26,869 nucleotides of DNA. It comes from an uncultured Erysipelotrichaceae bacterium (lineage in GTDB: Bacteria > Bacillota_I > Bacilli_A > RFN20 > CAG-288). The notes under the pieces were generated by a model, which did not search any database, had not been told where the DNA came from, and saw nothing but the letters and a program-made list of their open reading frames with translations. Location of the stretch: positions 1 to 26,869 of the forward strand of contig CACXYG010000002.1 in assembly GCA_902771745.1 (NCBI GenBank), given 5' to 3'. The position numbers and the translations under genes are program-made. Of the stretch, positions 5,987-13,502 are shown piece by piece; the first letter of the stretch is position 1, and every line of letters starts with the position of its first letter.

Positions 5987-6656
5987 ACTTCTTCTCCAAT
6001 TTCCTTTCCACAAATTTGATCACCAAGGTTAACGACATGGTGATAACATAATAAATCAAAGCCGCAATCAGCAAAGATTCAAAGACCTTATAGGTAGAAG
6101 CTTTGACCAAGTCAGCAATATGGGTGATATCGTTAATACCGATCAAAGAGACAATGGAGGATTCCTTGACGAGGGTGATGAATTCATTACCTAAGGCAGG
6201 GATGACATTCTTAAACGCCTGAGGGAAGATAACATGTGTCATCGTATAAGAACGAGAAAAGCCAAGGGATCGAGCGGCTTCCGATTGTCCGATATCCACC
6301 GATTGGATACCGGATCGGAAGATTTCCGCCACATAGGCTGAACTATTTAATGATAAGGCGATCATACCAGCGACAAAGGCGTTGATATCAATACCAAAGG
6401 CTAGCGGAATACCATAGAAACAGATATATAACTGAATTAAGGATGGCGTACCACGGAAGATAGAAATATAGAAAGCACTCAATGCTCTTAGCCATTTCCA
6501 GATGGATAAACTACCCAGGTTGACTAAGAAACCAAGTATGGTACCTAAGGCGATGGCGATAAGTGCATATTCTAATGTAATCAAGGCGCCACTTAGAAAA
6601 CGCGGAAGGTTTTCCATTACTGGGGCAAAATCCAACTGATAGGCTAACGCATTCAT
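5976..6656 (-). CDS. Polar amino-acid ABC transporter, permease
   Basis: This 226-residue integral membrane protein of the HisM/GlnP type has about five hydrophobic segments, for example GALITLEYALIAIALGTIL near residue 23 and LLIAALIYYVITMSLTLVI near the end. The EAA loop that docks the ATPase is clear: GQSEAARSLGFSRSYTMTHV, then IFPQAFKNVIPALGNEF. It lies between the receptor and ATPase genes with 14 nt and an 11-nt overlap respectively. One permease gene implies a homodimeric channel, as is common for this importer type. Confidence 0.93.
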   Translation of the reverse strand: MNALAYQLDFAPVMENLPRFLSGALITLEYALIAIALGTILGFLVNLGSLSIWKWLRALSAFYISIFRGTPSLIQLYICFYGIPLAFGIDINAFVAGMIALSLNSSAYVAEIFRSGIQSVDIGQSEAARSLGFSRSYTMTHVIFPQAFKNVIPALGNEFITLVKESSIVSLIGINDITHIADLVKASTYKVFESLLIAALIYYVITMSLTLVIKFVERKLEKKYAN

Positions 6657-6670
6657 GATTCTAAACCTGA

Positions 6671-7486
6671 TTATTCAGCAGTGCTTGCATAAGCATCACA
6701 AGCAGCAGTATAGAGGTTGGTAATGGTACCATTCTCAATGTTTTCAGCTAAGGCTTCGTTGATCAAAGAAACAAAGGAAGCGGAATTCTCTAAAGAGGTG
6801 GCAAGACCAAAGGCGGCGGTATCATCAAAAGAGATGCCAGTCGCTAACTTCAAGCCAGTGTTTTTGGCAATGATGGATTCACCAACAGCCTTATCGACAA
6901 CCAAGGCTTCAATCTTACCAGCCAATAAAGAGGTGGTCAAATCCGCGACAGAAGTGATGATCTGGTTGGCGCTGTTCCAGCCTTCTTCCTGGATGTAGTT
7001 AGCCTGTTCGGTGCCAAGCTGAGAACCGCATTTTGCGGCTTTTAAAGTATCCATGGAGGTGATGGTAGTGTTATCTTCTAAAACGACGACAGCAGTTTCT
7101 GTAGTGAAGTAGGTATCAGAAAAAGAAACCGATTTTGCTCTCTCTTCATTGACGGTCATGGCAGCAGCGACAAGATCCACCTTGCTAGACTGGATAGCGC
7201 CGATGAGACCATCGAAGGCCATATTGGACCAGACAACATTGATGTCAACGTTATACGTTGTTTCAATCTTGGCTTCGACAAGTTTGACGATTTCAACATC
7301 AAATCCCAAAATGTTGCCCTCTGTATCCGTATATTCGAACGGAGGATAAGTAGCTTCTGTACCAACTTTCAAAGTTTTTGTGCTGACAATCTGAGAAAGC
7401 AAGTCAGCATCTGTATTGCTACTTGTTCCACAGCCTGTCAAAGTCATCATCATACCGGCTAATAAAATAACATTCTTCAGTTTCAT
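6671..7486 (-). CDS. Amino-acid ABC transporter, substrate-binding lipoprotein
   Basis: This extracellular receptor of the polar amino-acid importer belongs to the SBP_bac_3 family. The signal MKLKNVILLAGMMMTLTGCG carries lipobox LTGC, so it is anchored to the membrane. Family hallmarks are LKVGTEATYPPFEYTD, NILGFDVEIVKL, FDGLIGAIQSSKVDLVAAAMT, ERAKSVSFSDTYF and a late LAGKIEALVVDKAVGE. The start at 7486 is chosen because AGGAGG lies 8 nt upstream; the open frame continuing upstream is really the T-box leader. It is the first gene of the operon. Substrate is inferred as arginine from the leader specifier, not from the protein. Confidence 0.94.
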   Translation of the reverse strand: MKLKNVILLAGMMMTLTGCGTSSNTDADLLSQIVSTKTLKVGTEATYPPFEYTDTEGNILGFDVEIVKLVEAKIETTYNVDINVVWSNMAFDGLIGAIQSSKVDLVAAAMTVNEERAKSVSFSDTYFTTETAVVVLEDNTTITSMDTLKAAKCGSQLGTEQANYIQEEGWNSANQIITSVADLTTSLLAGKIEALVVDKAVGESIIAKNTGLKLATGISFDDTAAFGLATSLENSASFVSLINEALAENIENGTITNLYTAACDAYASTAE

Positions 7487-7540
7487 TTTTTTACCCTCCT
7501 TTTCTGGTTTTAGTGAAACATCTCTGTTAAGAAGGGAAAT

Positions 7541-7815
7541 AAAAACGTCCCCAGGCCTAACAAAGAAGCCTAAGGACGTATGTTGTACGTGGTACCACCT
7601 TAGTTCATCACCCTTACCTATAACCATATAAGGATGACCTCTGAGTCTTTTATGACTTTCTAGCTATCACGGGCTTCCCGTCAGCCATTACTTAATTTCC
7701 TGGCTGCAGCTCCAAGGCTCGTTCCCCATAGTCCATCTACTGCCCTTCCACCATCAGCAGCTCGCTAGAGACTTATCTAAAGGTACTATTCCTCTTCGAT
7801 GCTTTATCGCGTCAA
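7541..7815 (-). promoter_or_regulatory. T-box leader, probable arginine specifier
   Basis: The T-box sequence AAGGTGGTACCACG is at 7601-7588 (minus strand). It is followed by a terminator at 7579-7541 in which ACGTCC and AGGC pair with GCCT and GGACGT before a T5 run. Upstream, the stem I region shows GCGAGCTGCTGATGGTG and then GGGGAACGAGCCTTGGAG. Aligned to known leaders (GAA-codon-purine...GAG), the specifier would be CGA (7721-7719), an arginine codon. Uncharged tRNA-Arg would then favour antitermination and expression of the ABC importer. The T-box call is firm; the specifier was read by eye and could be shifted by a base. Confidence 0.88.
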
Positions 7816-7844
7816 AGTATAAATCTTTAACTTAAAAATTACTA
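7816..7844 (-). promoter_or_regulatory. Promoter of the T-box/ABC operon
   Basis: TATACT (7821-7816, minus) is a good -10. The -35 at 17 nt spacing is poor (TAGTAA). Transcription would begin near 7809, at the foot of stem I. Confidence 0.5.
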
Positions 7845-7887
7845 GAAAAAATTTTTGAAACTTCTAAAATGACTTGTTTTTCGAAAA

Positions 7888-7901
7888 TGAAAGCGTTAAC
7901 A
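7888..7901. promoter_or_regulatory. cre-like CcpA site
   Basis: TGAAAGCGTTAACA fits the consensus TGWAANCGNTNWCA at all 14 positions. It lies about 80 bp upstream of the T-box operon start and just beyond the glycosyltransferase terminator. An upstream position is more typical of activation than repression. Confidence 0.65.
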
Positions 7902-7927
7902 AAAGTCGGAAGCGTGTGCTTCCGACT
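7901..7927 (-). terminator. Terminator of the glycosyltransferase gene
   Basis: AGTCGGAAGC pairs with GCTTCCGACT across a 4-nt loop, followed on the minus strand by TTTT. It is placed directly after the glycosyltransferase stop. Confidence 0.85.
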
Positions 7928-7931
7928 GATT

Positions 7932-8933
7932 TTAATTAAATTTAACGATCAAATGAGAGATAGAATAAGTGATGGCGGAGTTCATTCTACCGAAGATTGG
8001 CCAGACCTGTGGACCGATCAAGGAGAAACGAATTCTGCGATAGAGTCTTGGGTTGACCTGCTTGAATTCCTTGAAGAAGGTCTTTAAGTCAGCTCTGGCT
8101 TCCTTAGTTTTGTTCAACTGAGTGTGAAGGAAACCTAAGGAGATGAAGATTCTGATTTCATGATAGAGCATTCTGAAGTGAGCTTTATCATTAAGGTAAT
8201 CATAGATGTTGTATTCCTTGATACAAGCCATGGCAACCTTGAGGTAGTCTCTATATCTTCTGACAGCGACGTCCTTCTGGACGGACTGACCAGCTCTACC
8301 GACATAGTAGCAATATAAAGAGACAGGAACGTAGCAGATATTCTTGACGTTTCTAAGTGGAGCATAGACACAATAGTCATCTTCATAGAAGGTATGAACA
8401 GGAATGTGAAGATCAGAATCCTTTAAGATCTGGGTTCTGAACATACAGGAGTGAATCAACAAGTTCTGAGAGAAGTTGAAACGCTTGACCTGTTTCCAAG
8501 TGATGATCTGATCGGCTGGCATTCTGTGACCAAAGCCAATGGTGGTACCTTTGACCTTATCTGGATAATAGGTGTAGTCGTTGACAAAGAGATCAACCTT
8601 ATCACCCTTTTCTCTGATTTCAGCAAGCATTCTCTGATAAGCTTCATCATCAACCCAGTCATCAGAGTCAACGATTTTGAAGAACTGACCAGTGGCTTCT
8701 CTGATACCGGACTGGACACCAGCACCATGGCCACCATTTGGCTGATGAACAACCTTACAGATGGTTGGATACTTGGCGACATATTCGTCAGCAATCTTAC
8801 CAGTATCATCCTTAGAACCATCATCCACGATGATGATTTCAACATCTTCGCCACCCTTTAATAAGGATTCGATGGCTGTTGCCATATATTCCTGGGAGTT
8901 ATAGCAGCAAACGACAATTGAAAGTAATTTCAT
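7932..8933 (-). CDS. GT2-family glycosyltransferase
   Basis: This 333-residue protein has a family 2 GT-A domain at the N-terminus. LLSIVVCCYNSQEYMATAIESL opens the fold, EIIIVDDGSKDDT binds the nucleotide, and KIVDSDDWVDD near residue 90 is the DXD metal site. FYEDDYCVY near residue 185 is in the position of the usual catalytic acidic pair. The C-terminal third has no multi-helix membrane domain, so it is probably cytoplasmic or peripheral, transferring a sugar to a cell-surface glycan or lipid precursor. It is a single-gene unit with its own terminator. Donor and acceptor cannot be read from the sequence. Confidence 0.9.
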   Translation of the reverse strand: MKLLSIVVCCYNSQEYMATAIESLLKGGEDVEIIIVDDGSKDDTGKIADEYVAKYPTICKVVHQPNGGHGAGVQSGIREATGQFFKIVDSDDWVDDEAYQRMLAEIREKGDKVDLFVNDYTYYPDKVKGTTIGFGHRMPADQIITWKQVKRFNFSQNLLIHSCMFRTQILKDSDLHIPVHTFYEDDYCVYAPLRNVKNICYVPVSLYCYYVGRAGQSVQKDVAVRRYRDYLKVAMACIKEYNIYDYLNDKAHFRMLYHEIRIFISLGFLHTQLNKTKEARADLKTFFKEFKQVNPRLYRRIRFSLIGPQVWPIFGRMNSAITYSISHLIVKFN

Positions 8934-8995
8934 TGTAAAACCTCTACAAAAATAAGTATTCCGCCCTTGTTTATAATTATTCTAACATAGATTAT

Positions 8996-9035
8996 AAAAG
9001 AGCAAGAGACATTTTAGTGCCTCTTGCTCAATTTT
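8996..9035. terminator. Terminator between the beta-glucosidase and glycosyltransferase genes
   Basis: GAGCAAGAG (9000-9008) pairs perfectly with CTCTTGCTC (9021-9029). There are A's before and T's after on the plus strand, so it can work in either direction. It lies just past the beta-glucosidase stop. Confidence 0.85.
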
Positions 9036-9054
9036 TCAACTCTTGAAAAGATTT

Positions 9055-11571
9055 TTACTTTTCTTTCTTCTTTTCTACTTTCTGATAGTGATCTTCTTTT
9101 GGATACTTTGGCTTCTGTTTACCACCGCGGAAGAACTGGGCAAGACCCTTGTGGAAGTGACCATCGAACATCATTCTTAAACCTTCACACTGAGCCATTG
9201 GCATACCCATCATTCTAGACATAGATCTGACTGGGAAACCAAATGGACCCATGACGATAGCATTACGTAAGCCCTTGTTGTGCTTTTCACCATGTCTGAC
9301 AAGCATTCTTAAGGCTTTACCGATCAATCTACCAGTCCAACCTCTGGCATAGCATAAATCGCAGAAGAGGTTTTCCTGATGGATGTGCATTCTGGTATGT
9401 TTCTTGTTGCACCAATCGAATTCATCATTTGGTAATTCCTTACCATATAATTCCTTGAATTCAGCTTCGGCGACGTGCTGAACAGTACCAGCGAAGTAAT
9501 TTGGAATCTTGGCTTCATCATATGGGAATTCAGTGGTGGTACCAGCCTGATGGATGCTACCAGTCAATCTGACATCATTAGAAGCAGCGGCGACATAAAG
9601 ATCATATTCGCCTTCTTCAACTTCCCACTTCATCGTCTTGACGTTGAAGTAACGGAAAGTCTTGTTATCAAACTTGATTTCAACGACTTCTTCTTCACCT
9701 GGCTGTAAGAGACGAGTCTTAGCAAAGCCCTTGAGTTCCTTGACGGCACGGAAGATCTTGGAGTTCTTCAAACCGACATATAACTGAACGATTTCCTTAC
9801 CAGCATAAGAACCGGTGTTCTTGATGGTAACCTTGATACCTTCTGGAGTGACTTCAAGGTTGGAATATTCAAAGGTGGTGTAGGATAAACCGAAACCGAA
9901 TGGGTATTTGACATCGATCTGGTTCTTTTCGAAGTAACGATAACCGATGTAGATGGATTCAGCATAAGGAATAGCAACCTTACCAGTTTCGAAGTTATCG
10001 ATAGATGGCGTATCTTCGTATTTGACGATATAGGTTTCACTCGTCTTACCAGATGGAGTGACATCACCATTGAGGATATCTAAGATAGAGTTGCAACCAG
10101 CCTGACCAGATAAGGCACCGTTGAGTAAGGCGTCACACTGATCATCCCAGGTAAGATCGACAACAGAACCAGCAGATAAGATAACAACAATCTTCTTACC
10201 TAAAGCATGTAACTGCTTCAAGAGTTCAGTCTGATGAGATGGGATGAGAAGATTATCTCTATCCAAACCTTCGGATTCGGTAACTTCATCAAGACCCATG
10301 AAGTAGACGATGATATCAGCCTTCTTGGCTAAAGCGACAGCTTCTTCCACTAAGGCTTCTTTACCCTTCTTCTTGTTGTAACGGTCAAAGCCCTGAGCAT
10401 AACCGACACATTCAAACTTGAATTTTTCCTTCAAATCAGTGAAGTTATCAAGCTGAGTGCAGTTGACCTGAGAAGAACCAGCACCCTGGTATCTTGGGTT
10501 GTTGGCAAAGTCACCGATGATGGCGACCTTATCTTCTTTCTTCAAAGGTAAGACGTTACCTTCGTTCTTCAATAAGACCATGGTTTCATCACTAGCGGCC
10601 TTAGCGACATTGTGATGGGCAGCCTTCATCTCTGGGAAGCAGTTCATACCGGTGACCTTTTCACCGTTGATTTCGCCAACAGGTTCTTTGTAATCCTTGA
10701 AGGCCAAATCAGTCTTGATGGCATAATCGATGACATTATCAGCGGCTTCATCGACAATCGCTTCATCAAGCTTGCCTTCTTTGACAGCCTTGACGATTTC
10801 TCTATCGGTGTCACCATTGTTACCTGGCATTTCTAATTCGTTGGTAGATAACAAACCAGCGATACGGTCATTTTCACCGCCCCAATCGGTGACCAAAAGA
10901 CCCTTATAAGCGAATTCACCTCTTAAGATATCCTTGTTGAGATGATCATTTTCATTGGTATAGATACCATTGAGCATGTTGTAAGAAGACATGACAGCCA
11001 TGGCACCGCCTTCTTCGATGGCGATTTCAAAAGCTTCCGTATAGATTTCTCTTAAGGCTCTTTCATCGACGATAGAGTCAGAATTGATACGTCTATTTTC
11101 CTGAGAGTTACAAGCCCAGTGCTTGATACAGCTACCGATGCCGTTAGACTGGATACCTCTGACCATACCAGCGGCAAGCTTACCAGCGAGATATGGATCT
11201 TCAGCGAAGTATTCGAAGTTTCTACCACAGCGTGGGTTTCTCTTCATGTTGATACCAGGACCTAAGACCATGTGAACCTTGAGCTTTAAGGCTTCTTCAC
11301 CTAAGGCAGTACCAACGTTCTGAACCAATTCAGCATTCCAGGAATTAGCTAAAGAGGCAGCGGTTGGGAAACAAGTAGCAGGTAAGGATGGGTTAAGACC
11401 TAACTGGTCAGCCGCAGCGGCCTGTTTTCTTAAGCCGTGAGGGCCATCGGATAAGAAGAAAGAAGGAATACCATGTTCCTGATAGTCCATACTTTCCCAG
11501 AAATTTTTACCGGACAAAAGGGAAGCCTTTTCTTCCAGCGTCAGCTTTTTGACAATCTCTTCGTGTTTCAT
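9055..11571 (-). CDS. GH3-family beta-glucosidase with a C-terminal extension
   Basis: This 838-residue glycoside hydrolase family 3 enzyme, probably cytoplasmic as no signal peptide is seen, releases glucose-type residues from beta-glycosides. The TIM-barrel domain carries the nucleophile in GLLVTDWGG (Asp229). The second domain carries the probable acid/base in TESEGLDRD (Glu434). A fibronectin III-like domain follows (about 570-690: GKEIVQLYVG, PGEEEVVEIKFD). The last ~120 residues are an unusual basic, Met- and Cys-rich tail (CNKKHTRMHIHQENLFCDLC, MSRMMGMPMAQCEGLRMMFD) ending in Lys/Glu repeats. The start is set by AAGGAGAT 7 nt upstream. A cre-like site at 11625-11638 predicts glucose repression. 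Confidence 0.94.
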   Translation of the reverse strand: MKHEEIVKKLTLEEKASLLSGKNFWESMDYQEHGIPSFFLSDGPHGLRKQAAAADQLGLNPSLPATCFPTAASLANSWNAELVQNVGTALGEEALKLKVHMVLGPGINMKRNPRCGRNFEYFAEDPYLAGKLAAGMVRGIQSNGIGSCIKHWACNSQENRRINSDSIVDERALREIYTEAFEIAIEEGGAMAVMSSYNMLNGIYTNENDHLNKDILRGEFAYKGLLVTDWGGENDRIAGLLSTNELEMPGNNGDTDREIVKAVKEGKLDEAIVDEAADNVIDYAIKTDLAFKDYKEPVGEINGEKVTGMNCFPEMKAAHHNVAKAASDETMVLLKNEGNVLPLKKEDKVAIIGDFANNPRYQGAGSSQVNCTQLDNFTDLKEKFKFECVGYAQGFDRYNKKKGKEALVEEAVALAKKADIIVYFMGLDEVTESEGLDRDNLLIPSHQTELLKQLHALGKKIVVILSAGSVVDLTWDDQCDALLNGALSGQAGCNSILDILNGDVTPSGKTSETYIVKYEDTPSIDNFETGKVAIPYAESIYIGYRYFEKNQIDVKYPFGFGLSYTTFEYSNLEVTPEGIKVTIKNTGSYAGKEIVQLYVGLKNSKIFRAVKELKGFAKTRLLQPGEEEVVEIKFDNKTFRYFNVKTMKWEVEEGEYDLYVAAASNDVRLTGSIHQAGTTTEFPYDEAKIPNYFAGTVQHVAEAEFKELYGKELPNDEFDWCNKKHTRMHIHQENLFCDLCYARGWTGRLIGKALRMLVRHGEKHNKGLRNAIVMGPFGFPVRSMSRMMGMPMAQCEGLRMMFDGHFHKGLAQFFRGGKQKPKYPKEDHYQKVEKKKEK

Positions 11572-11624
11572 GACGATCTCCTTTTTTAAAGTCTTGATAC
11601 GAATTAAACAAACTGAAAGCATTG

Positions 11625-11638
11625 CGTAAACGCTTACA
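11625..11638 (-). promoter_or_regulatory. cre-like CcpA site of the beta-glucosidase gene
   Basis: TGTAAGCGTTTACG on the minus strand fits TGWAANCGNTNWCA at 13 of 14 positions. It lies just downstream of the predicted transcription start, a classic place for carbon catabolite repression. Confidence 0.7.
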
Positions 11639-11649
11639 AAACTAGTAAT

Positions 11650-11678
11650 ACTATATCTTATTTTTTGTGCCATGTGAA
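11650..11678 (-). promoter_or_regulatory. Promoter of the beta-glucosidase gene
   Basis: On the minus strand TTCACA (-35) and TATAGT (-10) are separated by exactly 17 nt. Transcription would start near 11643, giving a ~70-nt leader that contains the cre-like site. Confidence 0.6.
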
Positions 11679-11823
11679 TAAAAAATCGTGATTTGCACTT
11701 TTTTGAGAATAACTTGCAAAATTGAGCTACTTGTATACATGAAATAAGCGCTAAATACGCATGATTTCATTCATTTTCACAACCAAAAATACTACAATAA
11801 GAGTAAGCGAGGAAAAGAAAACC

Positions 11824-12876
11824 ATGAACTTCACGCAACAGAGAATTGAAATGATGAAAGCCTATTCCAATGCTATTGATGCTTTTAGCAATTCGGACAA
11901 TCAAACAGCTTATAGTGAAATGGTCCACGCATCTAAAATCGCACGTGAATTAGCTGACAATACCAGCGACTATGATGATACAAGAGAGTACACCACTTTG
12001 GCAGACTACTATTTTGCCAAGGCACAGAGCTATCTCACGAAAGATAAAAACGACTTTGGTAATGATATCTACATGATGGAACCACCTACTCAGGGCTTTA
12101 ACGATTTCATCGGTCTTGATAACATCAAAGACTATTTAAACGAAACCATCATCACCCCTTGGCGTGAACATAAATTCAAAACCAGAAAGAAGAACTCGCT
12201 TTTGATTTATGGTCCTTTGGGTGTTGGTAAAACCAGATTTGTTCATTCCTTGCTCAAGGAACTGGATGCCAAAGCCTACTACTTCAAGCCGATCAAGCAT
12301 TTCCATCTCTCTGACCTTGTCGATGTCGAGCACGACTACAAGCAAGTCTTCAAAGAAGCGGAAAAATTAAATAACGTCGTCTTCTTCATCGAATCTCCAA
12401 TTCCCTTCTTCTCTGATGGTAGTGATGATATCTCCAGAGATACCGCAGAACTCTTTATCCGTATGTTCCGTAAAGAGAACAAACGCATTCACAGAAAGAA
12501 TCTCAACATCCTTTTGATTGCTACAACCTCTGTTCCTGATAAACTCGCTCCTAAGGCATTTGAGAAGAATCTCTTTGATGACATCATCCGTATCCATCGC
12601 CCTGATGCGGAAATCCGTAAAGGTATGGTAGAAAGATATTTCAAAGACCAATCGATAGAGGAAGCCTATAAAGAACAACTCATCAAATTGACTGATGGTT
12701 TTGTCAACACGGATTTATCCAAGTTATGTAAGTCTCTCCTGGATGAGAAAGTCTTTGATATGCCTAATATGGAAAAGAAGGTTTCCAAATTCATCAAACA
12801 AGACAACTCCAACTATGAAAAGAGTGTTTCTATCTTTGAAAATCGTTTAAAAGAGATAGAAATCATCAATAAATAA
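11824..12876 (+). CDS. Vps4-like AAA protein with degraded catalytic motifs
   Basis: This 350-residue protein has an N-terminal helical region (1-72) resembling an MIT-type bundle and then an AAA module. The module opens GFNDFIGLDNIKDYLNETI and has Walker A GPLGVGKT (130-137). The Walker B region reads NNVVFFIESP (183-192), with Ile where the Mg-binding Asp is normally found. The stretch after sensor 1, LLIATTSVPDKLAPKAFEKNLFDD, lacks the paired arginine fingers of this clade. It probably binds ATP but may hydrolyse it poorly, so a remodelling or scaffold role is possible. The start at 11824 is preferred (GAGG upstream) over the open frame from 11761. It is a single gene before two tRNA genes. 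The fold call is firm; the role is unknown. Confidence 0.75.
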   Translation: MNFTQQRIEMMKAYSNAIDAFSNSDNQTAYSEMVHASKIARELADNTSDYDDTREYTTLADYYFAKAQSYLTKDKNDFGNDIYMMEPPTQGFNDFIGLDNIKDYLNETIITPWREHKFKTRKKNSLLIYGPLGVGKTRFVHSLLKELDAKAYYFKPIKHFHLSDLVDVEHDYKQVFKEAEKLNNVVFFIESPIPFFSDGSDDISRDTAELFIRMFRKENKRIHRKNLNILLIATTSVPDKLAPKAFEKNLFDDIIRIHRPDAEIRKGMVERYFKDQSIEEAYKEQLIKLTDGFVNTDLSKLCKSLLDEKVFDMPNMEKKVSKFIKQDNSNYEKSVSIFENRLKEIEIINK

Positions 12877-12885
12877 ATCAATTTC

Positions 12886-12914
12886 TTGAAGTCTCATTTT
12901 ATCAATGATAAACT
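12886..12914 (+). promoter_or_regulatory. Promoter of the tRNA pair
   Basis: TTGAAG and TAAACT are spaced by 17 nt, with the tRNA-Val 5' end 16 nt after the -10. An imperfect inverted repeat (CTCATT..AATGAG) overlaps it. Confidence 0.5.
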
Positions 12915-12929
12915 AATGAGGCTCTCTAA

Positions 12930-13004
12930 GAGTGCTTAGCTCAGCGGGAGAGCGCTTCCTTCACACGGAAGAGGTCACGAGTCCGATCCTCGTAGCACTC
13001 ACCA
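12930..13004 (+). tRNA. tRNA-Val (CAC)
   Basis: The acceptor stem GAGTGCT pairs with AGCACTC over 7 bp. The anticodon stem CTTCC/GGAAG encloses loop TTCACAC, giving anticodon CAC for GUG. The T-arm region is CACGAGTCCGATCCTCGTA, and the 3' CCA is encoded. Confidence 0.93.
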
Positions 13005-13010
13005 TCATGT

Positions 13011-13086
13011 GCCGGCTTAGCTCATCCGGTAGAGCAACTGATTTGTAATCAGTAGGTGGCTGGTTCAAGTCCGGCAGTCGGCACCA
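13011..13086 (+). tRNA. tRNA-Thr (TGT)
   Basis: The acceptor stem GCCGGCT pairs with AGTCGGC (one G-T pair). The anticodon stem ACTGA/TCAGT encloses loop TTTGTAA, giving anticodon TGT. The T-arm has GGTTCAAGTCC, and the 3' CCA is encoded. Six bases separate it from tRNA-Val, so both come from one transcript. Confidence 0.95.
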
Positions 13087-13099
13087 GATTCAGAAAAAT

Positions 13100-13135
13100 A
13101 AGATTGATACCAAAAAGGGTGTCAATCTTTTTTCT
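13100..13135 (+). terminator. Terminator of the tRNA transcript
   Basis: AAGATTGATACC pairs with GGTGTCAATCTT (one mismatch) across a 6-nt A-rich loop and is followed by a T-run. Confidence 0.85.
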
Positions 13136-13391
13136 TTTCCCACTCATCATCATTGCTGGTTCTATCGATGTCTGGCTCATCGCTTCTCTTGCCGGTGGTT
13201 CTGGTATCACCAGAATTATGCCATTAGTGGTATTCATCATACTGAGTGGTGGCTTTGTTGTTATATCAATGATGCGTGCGATAAAAACATGGAAGAAGCA
13301 GATTTATTTTAATGCCACCTTGTCTTTTGTTCTTTTTGCACTACTCGCTACTTGTGTGATTATCCATTTTATCTATTTTATAAATAGTTAA
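13120..13391 (+). CDS. Possible small membrane protein, start uncertain
   Basis: An open frame after the tRNA genes encodes three strongly hydrophobic segments separated by short polar turns. These are FFLFPLIIIAGSIDVWLIASL, MPLVVFIILSGGFVVISM and LSFVLFALLATCVIIHFIYF, with basic residues (RAIKTWKKQ) between the second and third. The organised segments suggest a real protein. However, no good start exists: the frame runs back through the tRNA terminator and tRNA-Thr, and the GTG used here lies inside the terminator stem without a ribosome binding site. It may be a gene truncated at its 5' end, or it may start at a downstream ATG. I do not recognise the family. Confidence 0.35.
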
Positions 13392-13502
13392 AAACGCTTT
13401 TCATTATATGTATATAGGTTGTTTAATCATATCGAAAGAATAAAAGATAATATTATTTTCAAACCCTTGATAATCTTGCTAAAATATCTCCAGTGAAACA
13501 TT

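Noticed and set aside
7487..7631. Upstream extension of the receptor protein and an opposing plus-strand ORF
   Set aside because: The region is the T-box leader, and AGGAGG plus a signal peptide fix the start at 7486.
8451..8861. Long plus- and minus-strand ORFs opposite or inside the glycosyltransferase gene
   Set aside because: They are shadow frames with no ribosome binding sites; the GT2 frame has all the motifs.
12136..12678. Minus-strand ORFs within the AAA gene
   Set aside because: They are antisense shadows without start signals, and the AAA frame covers the same DNA.
13056..13119. Start of the small membrane ORF inside tRNA-Thr (MAGSSPAVGTRF)
   Set aside because: This is translated tRNA 3' end, not protein. 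Only the hydrophobic part after the terminator is worth keeping, and with low confidence.
13049..13240. Minus-strand ORF beginning opposite tRNA-Thr and containing PTAGLEPATY
   Set aside because: The 'TAGLEPATY' peptide is a well-known artefact of translating tRNA genes on the wrong strand, and the rest is antisense to a terminator.
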